Positions 1 to 7,088 of a stretch of DNA of 64,000 bases are shown here, piece by piece. The position numbers and the translations under genes are program-made. Positions within the stretch are counted from its first letter, which is position 1; the number at the start of each line of letters is the position of its first letter. Source of the DNA: Mucilaginibacter defluvii (GTDB taxonomy: Bacteria; Bacteroidota; Bacteroidia; Sphingobacteriales; Sphingobacteriaceae); NCBI RefSeq assembly GCF_039543225.1, contig NZ_BAABJI010000002.1:1302001-1366000 (forward strand). The letters run 5' to 3'. The notes under the pieces were generated by a model. The model did no database searches, had not been told where the DNA came from, and saw only the letters and a program-made list of their open reading frames with translations.

Positions 1-221
1 AATCGGCAGGCCAATTTAAAGTATACAAGCGCGAAGGCGATAATGCTTTTGTAAAAAGCATACATGTATCAACCAGCAACAGCGATGGCTCTGATATGGT
101 ATCGGTTCCGCTGAACAATGATTTTAAACACGGCTTATTTGTTGCCATGAGCGACGACAGGACTTTTCAGTTTTACCGCTGGGAAGATTTGGCGGGAGAT
201 GCCCTGCAGGTAAATCCATAA
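1..221 (+). CDS. 3-phytase-like protein, C-terminal end (partial)
   Basis: An open frame enters from the left edge (first full codon at 3) and stops at 219-221. The visible 72 residues include GLFVAMSDDRTFQFYRWEDL followed by a short tail. This resembles the last blade of beta-propeller 3-phytases, which end with a GLFVAM/V(S)DD-type strand and a W-E/R-D-I/L motif. Such secreted enzymes release phosphate from phytate. Only the C-terminus is visible, so signal peptide and catalytic residues cannot be checked. A strong intrinsic terminator follows directly, so this is the end of its transcription unit. The phytase call is moderate; other six-bladed propeller proteins are possible. Confidence 0.55.
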   Translation, partial: SAGQFKVYKREGDNAFVKSIHVSTSNSDGSDMVSVPLNNDFKHGLFVAMSDDRTFQFYRWEDLAGDALQVNP

Positions 222-231
222 TCATCTTCTC

Positions 232-271
232 AAAATATCCGTAGTTGACTAACAACTACGGATATTTTTTT
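232..271 (+). terminator. Intrinsic terminator after the phytase-like gene
   Basis: A perfect 16-bp stem (232-247 pairs with 253-268) with a 5-nt loop ACTAA leads into a T run at 265-271. It lies 10 nt after the stop codon at 219-221. The complementary A-rich side makes it potentially bidirectional. Confidence 0.9.
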
Positions 272-368
272 GTTTCTGACAATTGTTCACATTATCAATA
301 CTTACAATATATGAACCTCATAGTTCAACATCTGATTTGCAGATGATAAATATGGCGAGGCAAAAACA

Positions 369-376
369 TAGTTTTG
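369..376 (+). promoter_or_regulatory. Candidate Bacteroidota -7 box upstream of the EamA gene
   Basis: TAGTTTTG matches the Bacteroidota primary-sigma -7 consensus TAnnTTTG, 38 nt before the TTG start at 414. No -33 TTG lies at ideal spacing. Just upstream, CATCTG and CAGATG (329-345) form a 6-bp inverted repeat that could be an operator, possibly for the Crp/Fnr protein encoded next. Confidence 0.35.
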
Positions 377-413
377 GCGAACTATTGTTTATTGCACTAT
401 CATCCATCTTATA

Positions 414-1385
414 TTGAAACAACTTAAATACTATTTAGCCGCATCGTTAGGTTTTGCCATATGGGGATTTTTTAGCCTGGTACTTAAACCGCTGCACACG
501 TACGCTTCTTTGGATATCCTGTTTTACCGGGTTTTCAGCTGCGCGGTCATCATGCTGGTGATATCGGTATTATTTAAACGGGAGAGGCTTAGGGAAAATT
601 TAGTGCTCTTTAAATCGTTACCTGCAAAAAGGCGGCGTTCAATTTTATGGCTTAATATAGGCGGTAGCCTGTTTTTAACTACTAACTGGTTCTCCTTCAT
701 CTATGTTATGAACCATGTAAGTGTGCGCGCTACCTCGGTTGCTTACCTGGTATGCCCAATTTTAACAACCTTGCTTGCCTACTTTTTACTGCGTGATAAA
801 CTTACCCGCCTGCAATGGTTGTCGGTATTACTAAGCTGCGTTGGCTGCCTGCTGCTATCTTATACCAGCCTTACCAATATGTTTTACAGCACTATTGTTG
901 GCTTCACTTACGCCGCTTATCTAATCAGCCAAAATAAAAATACAGGGTTCGATAAATTCCTGGTACTTAACTTTCATATCCTGCTGTCAGCGCTTATTCT
1001 ACTGCCCTTCTATCCGTCATTCGCCGGCTCAACGCCTACGGAATTTAAGTTTTATTTTTATGTAGAAATCATTGCGGTATTTTACACCATAGTGCCTCTA
1101 TTTTTAAATTTATACGCGTTAAGCGGCATCAGCTCCTCAAAGGTAGGCATGATTTTAAATATAAACCCGATAATCGCTTTTGTACTATCGGGTGTTGTAT
1201 ATCACGAACCGCTGGGTGCTTTGCAAATATTCGCTTATGTATTAATATTTACAGCGGTAATAGCTTTCAATGGCGGAGTATTTAGCCATAACCGCGCAGC
1301 ACAGGCCGATAACAATGTAACCAGCAACGCAACCACTTATGAGCCAATTGATCAATACCATAAAACATCTGATCAACATCAGTGA
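414..1385 (+). CDS. EamA/RarD-family drug/metabolite exporter
   Basis: A 323-residue integral membrane protein with about ten hydrophobic helices arranged as two EamA halves. The first half starts LGFAIWGFFSLVLKPL, with the family's typical Trp-Gly in helix 1 and an Arg (FYRVF) after helix 2. This pattern fits the RarD branch of the DMT superfamily, which exports metabolites through the inner membrane; the substrate is not predictable. The reading frame starts with TTG at 414 and I see no better ATG. The C-terminal tail overlaps the next gene (Crp/Fnr-like) by 47 nt, so the two are almost certainly co-transcribed and translationally linked. About 40 hydrophilic residues after the last helix are encoded within or near that overlap. 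Confidence 0.85.
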   Translation: MKQLKYYLAASLGFAIWGFFSLVLKPLHTYASLDILFYRVFSCAVIMLVISVLFKRERLRENLVLFKSLPAKRRRSILWLNIGGSLFLTTNWFSFIYVMNHVSVRATSVAYLVCPILTTLLAYFLLRDKLTRLQWLSVLLSCVGCLLLSYTSLTNMFYSTIVGFTYAAYLISQNKNTGFDKFLVLNFHILLSALILLPFYPSFAGSTPTEFKFYFYVEIIAVFYTIVPLFLNLYALSGISSSKVGMILNINPIIAFVLSGVVYHEPLGALQIFAYVLIFTAVIAFNGGVFSHNRAAQADNNVTSNATTYEPIDQYHKTSDQHQ

Positions 1386-1917
1386 AGATGAAGAAGCTAT
1401 CGTCAAAAGCTTATTTAAGCCGCTCGAGTTAAAAGCAGGTGATTTTTTTGTAGAGGAAGGACAGGTTTGCCGGTACGTAGGCTTTATTGAAAAGGGCCTG
1501 GTGCGTTACTATATGAATGATGACGGCAACCACAAAACGCTATATTTTAATAACGAAGATGAATTTATAAGCAATTATCAAAGTTTCATTCCGCGCAAAC
1601 CATCCAACACCAATATACAGGCTATTGAAGATACGCGCCTTCAGGTAATCAGCTTTGAAAATTTGCAACGCCTGTACGTTACCGTGCACGAGGGCGAAAA
1701 GCTGGGCCGCTTAGGCATTGAAAGCGTTTTTATAAACAGCTTGGAGCAACTAAAATCTTTTTACCGCGATTCGCCTGCCGAACGTTACCGGCAGTTTCTG
1801 CAAGCGTACCCCCACCTTGCCCAACGCATACCGCAGTATTACATAGCTTCATACGTGGGTATCAAACCGCAATCATTATCCCGTATACGGAAAAGACTTG
1901 TCTCAAAAACAGGATAA
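1339..1917 (+). CDS. Crp/Fnr-family transcriptional regulator
   Basis: This 192-residue protein has an N-terminal cyclic-nucleotide-binding-like jelly roll (roughly residues 20-120; ELKAGDFFVEEGQVCRYVGFIEKGLVRYY) and a C-terminal winged-helix segment with IPQYYIASYVGIKPQSLSRI. The canonical CRP cAMP-binding residues are not evident, as usual for the many Bacteroidota paralogues whose ligand is unknown. It overlaps the upstream EamA transporter by 47 nt, suggesting it may control that transporter and its own expression. Two further paralogues of similar length occur in this window at 39822 and 40499, sharing the PQYYIASY/LG...SLSRIR recognition-helix region. Confidence 0.88.
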   Translation: MSQLINTIKHLINISEDEEAIVKSLFKPLELKAGDFFVEEGQVCRYVGFIEKGLVRYYMNDDGNHKTLYFNNEDEFISNYQSFIPRKPSNTNIQAIEDTRLQVISFENLQRLYVTVHEGEKLGRLGIESVFINSLEQLKSFYRDSPAERYRQFLQAYPHLAQRIPQYYIASYVGIKPQSLSRIRKRLVSKTG

Positions 1918-1997
1918 GCTCGGTTGCATTAGTTAACCCGAGTGAACGAAATCGGGCGTGCGGTTAAGGAAATTTGTGTCATTAATCATCATAAAAA

Positions 1998-2408
1998 ATG
2001 GAAACACAAATTAAACAAACAGTATGGGGTACCCGCTCGGTATCTTTCTGGATCACGCTTATTTTAGCATCGGGTATTATATTTATAGGCTTACGTTTTA
2101 TAATGCTGCCACATGTCGGCGCGGTGGGCTATGGTGTAAGCTTTAACAATGTTTCAGATGCTGCTTACGGGCAAATCAAGGGCATTCGCGACATTTTTAC
2201 AGGCATTTCATTATTACCCCTGTTAATTATGCGCATGCGGAAGGCGGTAGCCTCGGTATTTACTGCCGCGGTTATAGTGCCGGTGGCTGATTTTTTTATC
2301 GTACTATCCAATAACGGCGCAGCGGATACGGAGCACCTGCTGATCCATGGAATTACAGCCCTTGCAATGATTGTTAACAGCATTCTCCTATTCCAAACAA
2401 AACCGTAA
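1998..2408 (+). CDS. DUF4267-type small membrane protein
   Basis: A 136-residue protein with four predicted membrane helices (about 16-38, 62-80, 84-103, 113-132). The sequence between helices 1 and 2, with a Gly-Leu-Arg motif and DAAYGQIKGIRDIFTGI, looks like the DUF4267 family of small four-helix membrane proteins often found near regulators or anthrone-oxygenase-like proteins. Function is unknown. It begins 80 nt after the Crp/Fnr gene and is followed 12 nt later by another small membrane protein gene on the same strand, so the two probably form an operon. Confidence 0.7.
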   Translation: METQIKQTVWGTRSVSFWITLILASGIIFIGLRFIMLPHVGAVGYGVSFNNVSDAAYGQIKGIRDIFTGISLLPLLIMRMRKAVASVFTAAVIVPVADFFIVLSNNGAADTEHLLIHGITALAMIVNSILLFQTKP

Positions 2409-2420
2409 AAATCTAAGCTT

Positions 2421-2885
2421 ATGTTAGTCAATCAAATACTGGCAATGCTGGCGATGCTGGCTACAGGCGTTGTTTACGGAACCGATGTTTTTCATGCAAT
2501 CGTGGTAAAAAAGGCCGCAACTTTAAGCAGCGATCAGGCCATCGCCGACCTGATTGGCCATACCCACTTAATTGCAGGCAAGAAAATGCCTATAATAGGT
2601 GCAACCGCCATTTTATCATCCTTGATACTCACGGCGATAAATTATAATACGGACATCGCAATATTTTTCGCATTGACGTTAATTGCATTGATTTCGCACG
2701 TGACTATCTATATCAAGATAGCGAAACCTATAAACGACAGAATGTCGCAAGCGGCTTTGGAAAAACGAACACCAACCGACATAAGACAGTTGCAACAGCT
2801 TTGGGACAGTGTAATTATTTACCGGGCCGCGCTTCTAACTATTGCCATGATTGCGCTGACCGCAGGGTTATCTGCTGTTAAATAA
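2421..2885 (+). CDS. DUF1772 (anthrone-oxygenase-like) membrane protein
   Basis: A 154-residue protein with four hydrophobic segments (about 5-22, 55-73, 78-97, 130-150). The arrangement of a helix, GTDVFHAIV, two central helices, a PINDRM motif and a final LWDSVIIYRAALLTIA helix resembles DUF1772/anthrone-oxygenase-like proteins. These normally carry an N-x-R/W-x-x-x-x-x-R pattern around the last helix. Enzymatic activity in bacteria is not established. It lies 12 nt after the DUF4267 gene and converges with the DUF3667 gene, whose stop lies 5 nt beyond. Family assignment is moderate. Confidence 0.5.
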   Translation: MLVNQILAMLAMLATGVVYGTDVFHAIVVKKAATLSSDQAIADLIGHTHLIAGKKMPIIGATAILSSLILTAINYNTDIAIFFALTLIALISHVTIYIKIAKPINDRMSQAALEKRTPTDIRQLQQLWDSVIIYRAALLTIAMIALTAGLSAVK

Positions 2886-2890
2886 TAGCT

Positions 2891-3643
2891 TCAATGCATT
2901 TTGAGTAGCAGCTTGACAACTCCTACAACAATGCCTATCAAAAACGACAAAAGCAGGTAAGAAACAGGCATCATAACACTTCTCAAAAGCAACGATTTTT
3001 TGCTATAACCGTAAGCCGAAAAAAATTGATAGTAGAAAAAAATACTGTACAAAAATGAGAAGAGCGTAAGAAAACCCAGGTACAATACGGACAGCACCGC
3101 GGTGTTAGTGTAAAATATAGTCAAGATGCTTAACAAAAGCCCGATAAGCATTTCGGGTATGATGCGGTATGAGTTAAGCACCAGATGCTCTGAATAGTTA
3201 AGCCGCGCTTTATAAAACCAGGCAAAGCTGAAGAGCGAATAAAGAGGGATAGAAATAATAAGCACCAATTTGGGGTAGGCAGCCATAAATTTCTCAACCG
3301 AATTCATCATTTCGCGGCTCTGCTGCGGCACTAAATCAGCCATTTTTATGTGCACGTAGGGCGCAAGCATAGCCGAGATAGTTAAAATAAGCAGAATCAG
3401 CGTTACAAAACTAAAGTAATTGACCCTTTTACCCTCAATGAACTCACGTACGCCGTGCCCGGGCCGTGTAAAAAGTTCCTTGAGGGTAAATAAAATGCCC
3501 TTGTCTACATGCCATACGCCATGTATCAGGTCGTGCTCCATAAAGTGCTTAATAGAATAACGGTGCGTGGCAACTTTTTGTCCACATCGCGGGCAATAAT
3601 TTAACGTAACGTCGGCTGCACAGTTGAGGCATTTTGAGGTCAT
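2891..3643 (-). CDS. DUF3667 zinc-ribbon membrane protein
   Basis: This 250-residue protein opens with a Cys4 zinc ribbon (CLNC at 5-8 and CPRC at 17-20). A short stretch including HFMEHDLIHGVWHVDKGILFT follows, with the TRPGHGVREFIEGKRVNYF motif after it. Four to five membrane helices make up the rest. This order is diagnostic of DUF3667, a Bacteroidota family of unknown function. The ribbon probably sits in the cytoplasm. It is transcribed leftward and converges on the DUF1772-like gene. The start at 3643 places the zinc ribbon immediately at the N-terminus, as in relatives. Confidence 0.85.
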   Translation of the reverse strand: MTSKCLNCAADVTLNYCPRCGQKVATHRYSIKHFMEHDLIHGVWHVDKGILFTLKELFTRPGHGVREFIEGKRVNYFSFVTLILLILTISAMLAPYVHIKMADLVPQQSREMMNSVEKFMAAYPKLVLIISIPLYSLFSFAWFYKARLNYSEHLVLNSYRIIPEMLIGLLLSILTIFYTNTAVLSVLYLGFLTLFSFLYSIFFYYQFFSAYGYSKKSLLLRSVMMPVSYLLLSFLIGIVVGVVKLLLKMH

Positions 3644-3994
3644 ACAGTGATAAGGTTATATAGTATTGTATGCTTTGGTCTCGATGAGTAACAGAGTTGT
3701 AATGGATTAACATTATAACCGGCGATAAAACACGTAAAAAACAGTGCTGCGGATGTAGCAACGCTTAACAGCAAATCAGAAAGGGGGCTCCGGTTTTGCA
3801 TCAGTTTTACAGTCAGTTATAGTTTAAATTGCGCTAATATACCAATATATCATCACATTGTGATATAAAATATTTTTTAACTATCTGTAAAATTTATCGC
3901 CTATCTCTTCTAAAATATTGCCTGGCAGGTACGTTGTAGGATATTGTTTTGAAGATAGTATAAAACATTGCAAATTGCGCCAAACTCAACATAG
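3644..3994. other. Divergent intergenic region, DUF3667 / TetR
   Basis: A 351-bp AT-rich region between divergently transcribed genes. The only structure I can support is the dyad at 3852-3864 (listed separately). No open frame here has convincing protein character. Confidence 0.5.
3852..3864. promoter_or_regulatory. ATCACA-T-TGTGAT palindrome, possible operator
   Basis: A perfect 13-nt dyad (6-bp arms, 1-nt centre) in an AT-rich context, 131 nt upstream of the TetR start. The same half-site ATCACA/TGTGAT reappears with wider spacing at 12012-12031. It could be bound by the TetR protein encoded at 3995 or by a Crp-like factor, since TGTGA/TCACA is the CRP half-site. Which factor binds is inference. 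Confidence 0.4.
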
Positions 3995-4627
3995 ATGACA
4001 AGGAAAGTTACTGACGGCCCCGTCAGGAATAAAGAACGCACAAAGGCCAAACTGATTGATGCACTTGGCAGTACGCTTAAAACAAGAGGCTTTTCGGGGC
4101 TCAGTGTTAGCGGCGTGGCTAATGAGGCTAAGGTTGACCGCAGGCTGATCTATGATTATTTTGGTGATCTGGATGGTTTGGTTAAGGAATACCTGAACAG
4201 TAAAGATTACTGGAAAATACAACCCGAACACGTAGCTGGAATTATACAAATGGCTAAAGAAGATGCAGGCAAAGGGTTGGCTTATGGCGTTTTGGAGGAC
4301 CAGTTTAACAGCCTGATTGGCAACGACGAAATGCGGCGGATAATTACCTGGGGATTGAGCGATAAATCGCCCATGTTAAAAGAGGTTGACCAAAAGCGCG
4401 AATACACAGGCGAACAAATATTGCAGGCCGTTTTTGATCCGCATTTTAAGGACGGCTGCAAAAACTTCAGGGCCATGTACGCGCTGTTGATGGGTGGCAT
4501 TTACTATTTAACACTGCACGCTAAAATGCAGGAAAGCACGTTTTGCGGCATTGACGTTCAGCAGCCTGAAGGACAGGAACAAATTAAACAAGCGCTAAAG
4601 CAAATGATCGAAATGATGTATTCCTGA
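3995..4627 (+). CDS. TetR/AcrR-family transcriptional regulator
   Basis: In this 210-residue protein, residues 14-65 form the TetR helix-turn-helix: ERTKAKLIDALGSTLKTRGFSGLSVSGVANEAKVDRRLIYDYFG, with the typical Ala-hth-xxxYYHF-like ending. The C-terminal ligand-binding half is helical and not assignable to a subfamily. It is probably a repressor. The gene stands alone on the plus strand, divergent from the DUF3667 gene, with an ATCACA/TGTGAT dyad in between. The downstream neighbours are on the other strand. The regulated gene is therefore either itself or the divergent one. Confidence 0.85.
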   Translation: MTRKVTDGPVRNKERTKAKLIDALGSTLKTRGFSGLSVSGVANEAKVDRRLIYDYFGDLDGLVKEYLNSKDYWKIQPEHVAGIIQMAKEDAGKGLAYGVLEDQFNSLIGNDEMRRIITWGLSDKSPMLKEVDQKREYTGEQILQAVFDPHFKDGCKNFRAMYALLMGGIYYLTLHAKMQESTFCGIDVQQPEGQEQIKQALKQMIEMMYS

Positions 4628-4953
4628 ACAAGTTACAAATAATCAAATAACTTAAAGTTTTTTTTTGCAGAATGACTGCACAGCCTTAGCGCTAAACCTT
4701 TTTGTTTAGCCATCAACGGCGCGTAATTATAACGGTGGCCCTCTCCTATCTGTTCCGGCTTGGTAATTCAGGCAGCGGCTTCAGCACCTAAGCTTTCCAT
4801 CGCGGATATTCTTTCGCCAATATATTTTTTTGCAAACAACAAAAAGGCAATGCAAAAATTTCAATATTGAAAAAGACCTCGCAATTGTTCAATCGCAGTT
4901 CAATCATTAATAGCGAAAAGATAAAAGCTCTAACTGATCAAATAATATCAGTA
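4628..4953. other. Intergenic region with a possible decayed minus-strand ORF
   Basis: A 326-bp gap between convergent genes. On the minus strand one frame reads with coding-like composition from about 4870 to 4640 and is broken by a single TGA. It includes the segments AKKYIGERISAMESLGAEAAA, shortly followed by KPEQIGEGHRYNYAPLMAKQ. There is no convincing start codon. It may be a gene remnant. A weak 6-bp hairpin at 4930-4949 could end the cold-shock transcript. Confidence 0.3.
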
Positions 4954-5406
4954 TCAGTCAGCTTTAACAATATTAACAGCCGTTAATCCTTTCGGGCCCT
5001 TCTCTACTAAAAAGGTTACTTTATCATGCTCTTTTGCCTGGAATTCCAGGTTATTAACATGGAAAAATATATTTTCGTCCATAGTGAGAGATTTGATAAA
5101 GCCATACCCTTTTGAACTATTAAAAAAGATGATCTCTCCCTTTTTCAAAGGCTCGTCCTCTTCCGCTGTTTGACGGGGAACGCCAATTACAATATCCTTA
5201 GCTGAAATAACTTTAGGCACATTGTTAGTTGGACGCGTAGTGGTAATATTGCCGTTCTCGTCAATATAAGCCATCATGTCTTCTAAAGATTTACCTTTAC
5301 TGGAATTATTCTTACGTTCGGCTGTTTTTTCCTTTTTTTCCAGTTGTTTTTTAAGCCGTTTTTTTTCTTTTTCTTTCTTGTTAAATGTTTCGTTGGATCT
5401 TGCCAT
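4954..5406 (-). CDS. Cold-shock-domain protein with lysine-rich N-terminal extension
   Basis: This 150-residue protein has a highly charged N-terminal 40 residues (repeated Lys/Glu, probably helical or disordered). A linker follows, then a C-terminal cold-shock domain (about residues 86-150) carrying KGYGFIKSLTMDENIFFHVNNL in the positions of RNP1 and RNP2. Cold-shock domains bind single-stranded RNA or DNA and act as RNA chaperones. RNP1 is conserved (G-Y-G-F-I), while the second motif is NIFFHV rather than DVFVHF. Extended CSD proteins of this size are common in Bacteroidota. It lies downstream of a classic short csp gene in the same orientation, but a terminator-like hairpin separates the two. 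Confidence 0.88.
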   Translation of the reverse strand: MARSNETFNKKEKEKKRLKKQLEKKEKTAERKNNSSKGKSLEDMMAYIDENGNITTTRPTNNVPKVISAKDIVIGVPRQTAEEDEPLKKGEIIFFNSSKGYGFIKSLTMDENIFFHVNNLEFQAKEHDKVTFLVEKGPKGLTAVNIVKAD

Positions 5407-5423
5407 GTATTATTAAGTGGTTA

Positions 5424-5457
5424 TAAAAAAAAACACCTGCCGGTTAAGCAGGTGTTA
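5424..5457 (-). terminator. Terminator/attenuator between two cold-shock genes
   Basis: On the minus strand a 9-bp stem (5448-5456 with 5432-5440, loop of 7) runs into a long T tract (complement of the A run 5424-5433). It follows the stop of the short csp gene at 5478 and ends 18 nt before the start of the longer CSD gene. It should therefore end most csp transcripts and let only read-through reach the second gene. Confidence 0.85.
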
Positions 5458-5477
5458 CGAGTAAGATATAGTGATAA

Positions 5478-5672
5478 TTAAATTACTTTTACGTTTACCG
5501 CGTTAAGACCTTTTCTGCCATTCTCCACGTCAAAAGTAACTTGATCATTTTCGCGGATTTGGTCGATAAGACCTGTAGAGTGTACAAAAACATCAGTTTT
5601 TGTATCAGCTTGTGAAATAAATCCAAAACCTTTTTCGGTGTTGAAAAACTTCACGGTTCCTTCTTTTTGCAT
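5478..5672 (-). CDS. CspA-type cold-shock protein
   Basis: A 64-residue single cold-shock domain with both nucleic-acid-binding motifs, KGFGFI (RNP1) and DVFVHS (RNP2), and the usual start M-x-x-G-T-V-K-F-F-N. It is predicted to be a cytoplasmic RNA chaperone that melts RNA secondary structure. Its length is that of a complete CspA-type protein. A strong hairpin-plus-T terminator lies 20 nt downstream, and a long AT-rich leader (5673 onward) precedes it, as expected for genes controlled at the mRNA level, although I cannot fold the leader here. Confidence 0.95.
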   Translation of the reverse strand: MQKEGTVKFFNTEKGFGFISQADTKTDVFVHSTGLIDQIRENDQVTFDVENGRKGLNAVNVKVI

Positions 5673-6043
5673 TATTATTATTTTAAATGAACCGCAAGGT
5701 ACGATTAATATATCAGATAATTTTACTTAGGGTAAAATAATTTAAAATTCATTTAAACACCTACTACCGTGGTGCTAAATTAAATTTTCGCTTTCTGACC
5801 GTAAAAAAGTTTAAAATACAACTTCAACAGTATTCAAACTATTTTGAGAGGAGTTGCCCAGCATAAGTTTATAGCGTCCCAAACAAGCGATAAACAAGAA
5901 GTTGTACTACATGGTTCAATCCGCCAAAACAAAAAAGTGTAAACTACCAAAACGTTAATCACGATAGTTAATAAAATAAATTCGGGTCAACACCGGCGGC
6001 TAATAACTGTTATACAATTACACAATTAAAAATTGCACTTATT
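5673..6043. other. Divergent intergenic region, csp leader and promoters
   Basis: 371 bp of AT-rich DNA between the divergent csp gene and the DUF6985-like gene. No ORF of note. It must hold the csp 5' leader and promoters in both directions, but I cannot pinpoint boxes with confidence. Confidence 0.5.
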
Positions 6044-7030
6044 ATGAACGGGTGGGAACTGGAAAAACCGAATGAGGATATTCTTTTTGGTAAAAAGAAG
6101 CGTATAAAAGAATATGCACAGCAAAATCCGCTTGCCGGGACCGATAAAAAAGGCGATGTTCTTCTGATCATACGCAAATATCACCCTTCGCTAAATTGTA
6201 GTCCTGACGATCCGCTTTACCGTTCGGACACCTACCGGATGTGCCTGGCCTATTACGATGCCATGAGCTATTCTTACTTTGAGCTGCCAAGTGGTTTGCA
6301 CTACACAGGTGTAGAGGCCCGGATAGATAAGAACACCGGCAAGGCTATCATCACTATCCATGCGGATGGTATCAGCCGTACAACCAATGTAACTGAGCTT
6401 TACCAAAAACTCAGCAATACCACACCGATGGACGAAGACGCTAAGATGGCCGCTTTTATCAGCCTGGATAATACCGTAAATACGGTAAAAAGAGCCGCAA
6501 TTGAAGTAACAGAGGTGCAATCAGAAATTTTAGGCACACTACTGCAAGATGAGCAGTTTGATGACTGGTGGATATCAGCGCCAACGGCTATTCCCTACCT
6601 CGACGGGCAGGCCCTTATCTTCACCTATACAGACTTTAATCCGGCGGAGGATAAGGCATTTATTACCGAGGCCGATGAAACCATCCGAAATTTTTTGTCA
6701 CTTACTGCTATTGACCGGCTTGCCGCATCAGCGCACGTGTATAAAAACTGTATGGAGTTTTTAGATGCTATTGGCTACAACGAAGAAGAGGATGCGCTAT
6801 GGAAGATCAAAGACCCTCAGCAAATTTGGCGACAAGTGCGTTATAACCAGTGCTATGTTAGCCGCGAGCCTTATGAGGACCAGCAGGTGTATTTGCGGCT
6901 CAGCTGTGAGTGTAATTGGGAACAGGAGCATGGTTTGCAACTCGTTTTTAACAAGCAGGGCAAACTGGTAAGGGTAAGCGCCGAAGATGGGGATATCCTC
7001 GGATACGAGGGAGACGGCATGATTTCCTAA
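6044..7030 (+). CDS. DUF6985-like domain protein
   Basis: A soluble 328-residue protein without signal peptide or membrane segment. The C-terminal 150 residues look like the DUF6985 family: FDDWWISAPTAIPYLDGQAL, a helical segment with DRLAASAHVYKNC, then a strand region CECNWEQEHGLQLVF followed by LVRVSAEDGDILGYEG. That last Cys-x-Cys-x-WE-x-EHG(L)Q...DG pattern is the most recognisable part. The N-terminal 160 residues are unrecognised. Relatives occur among proteins linked to polymorphic toxins or immunity, but function is unproven. It is the first gene of a probable three-gene unit with the 513-residue gene (58-nt gap) and a secreted protein. Confidence 0.7.
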   Translation: MNGWELEKPNEDILFGKKKRIKEYAQQNPLAGTDKKGDVLLIIRKYHPSLNCSPDDPLYRSDTYRMCLAYYDAMSYSYFELPSGLHYTGVEARIDKNTGKAIITIHADGISRTTNVTELYQKLSNTTPMDEDAKMAAFISLDNTVNTVKRAAIEVTEVQSEILGTLLQDEQFDDWWISAPTAIPYLDGQALIFTYTDFNPAEDKAFITEADETIRNFLSLTAIDRLAASAHVYKNCMEFLDAIGYNEEEDALWKIKDPQQIWRQVRYNQCYVSREPYEDQQVYLRLSCECNWEQEHGLQLVFNKQGKLVRVSAEDGDILGYEGDGMIS

Positions 7031-7088
7031 ACTTAACGATTAAACAGTAAAAGTTGGAACTCTTTAACTCAGCAGCAAGATCAATAGC

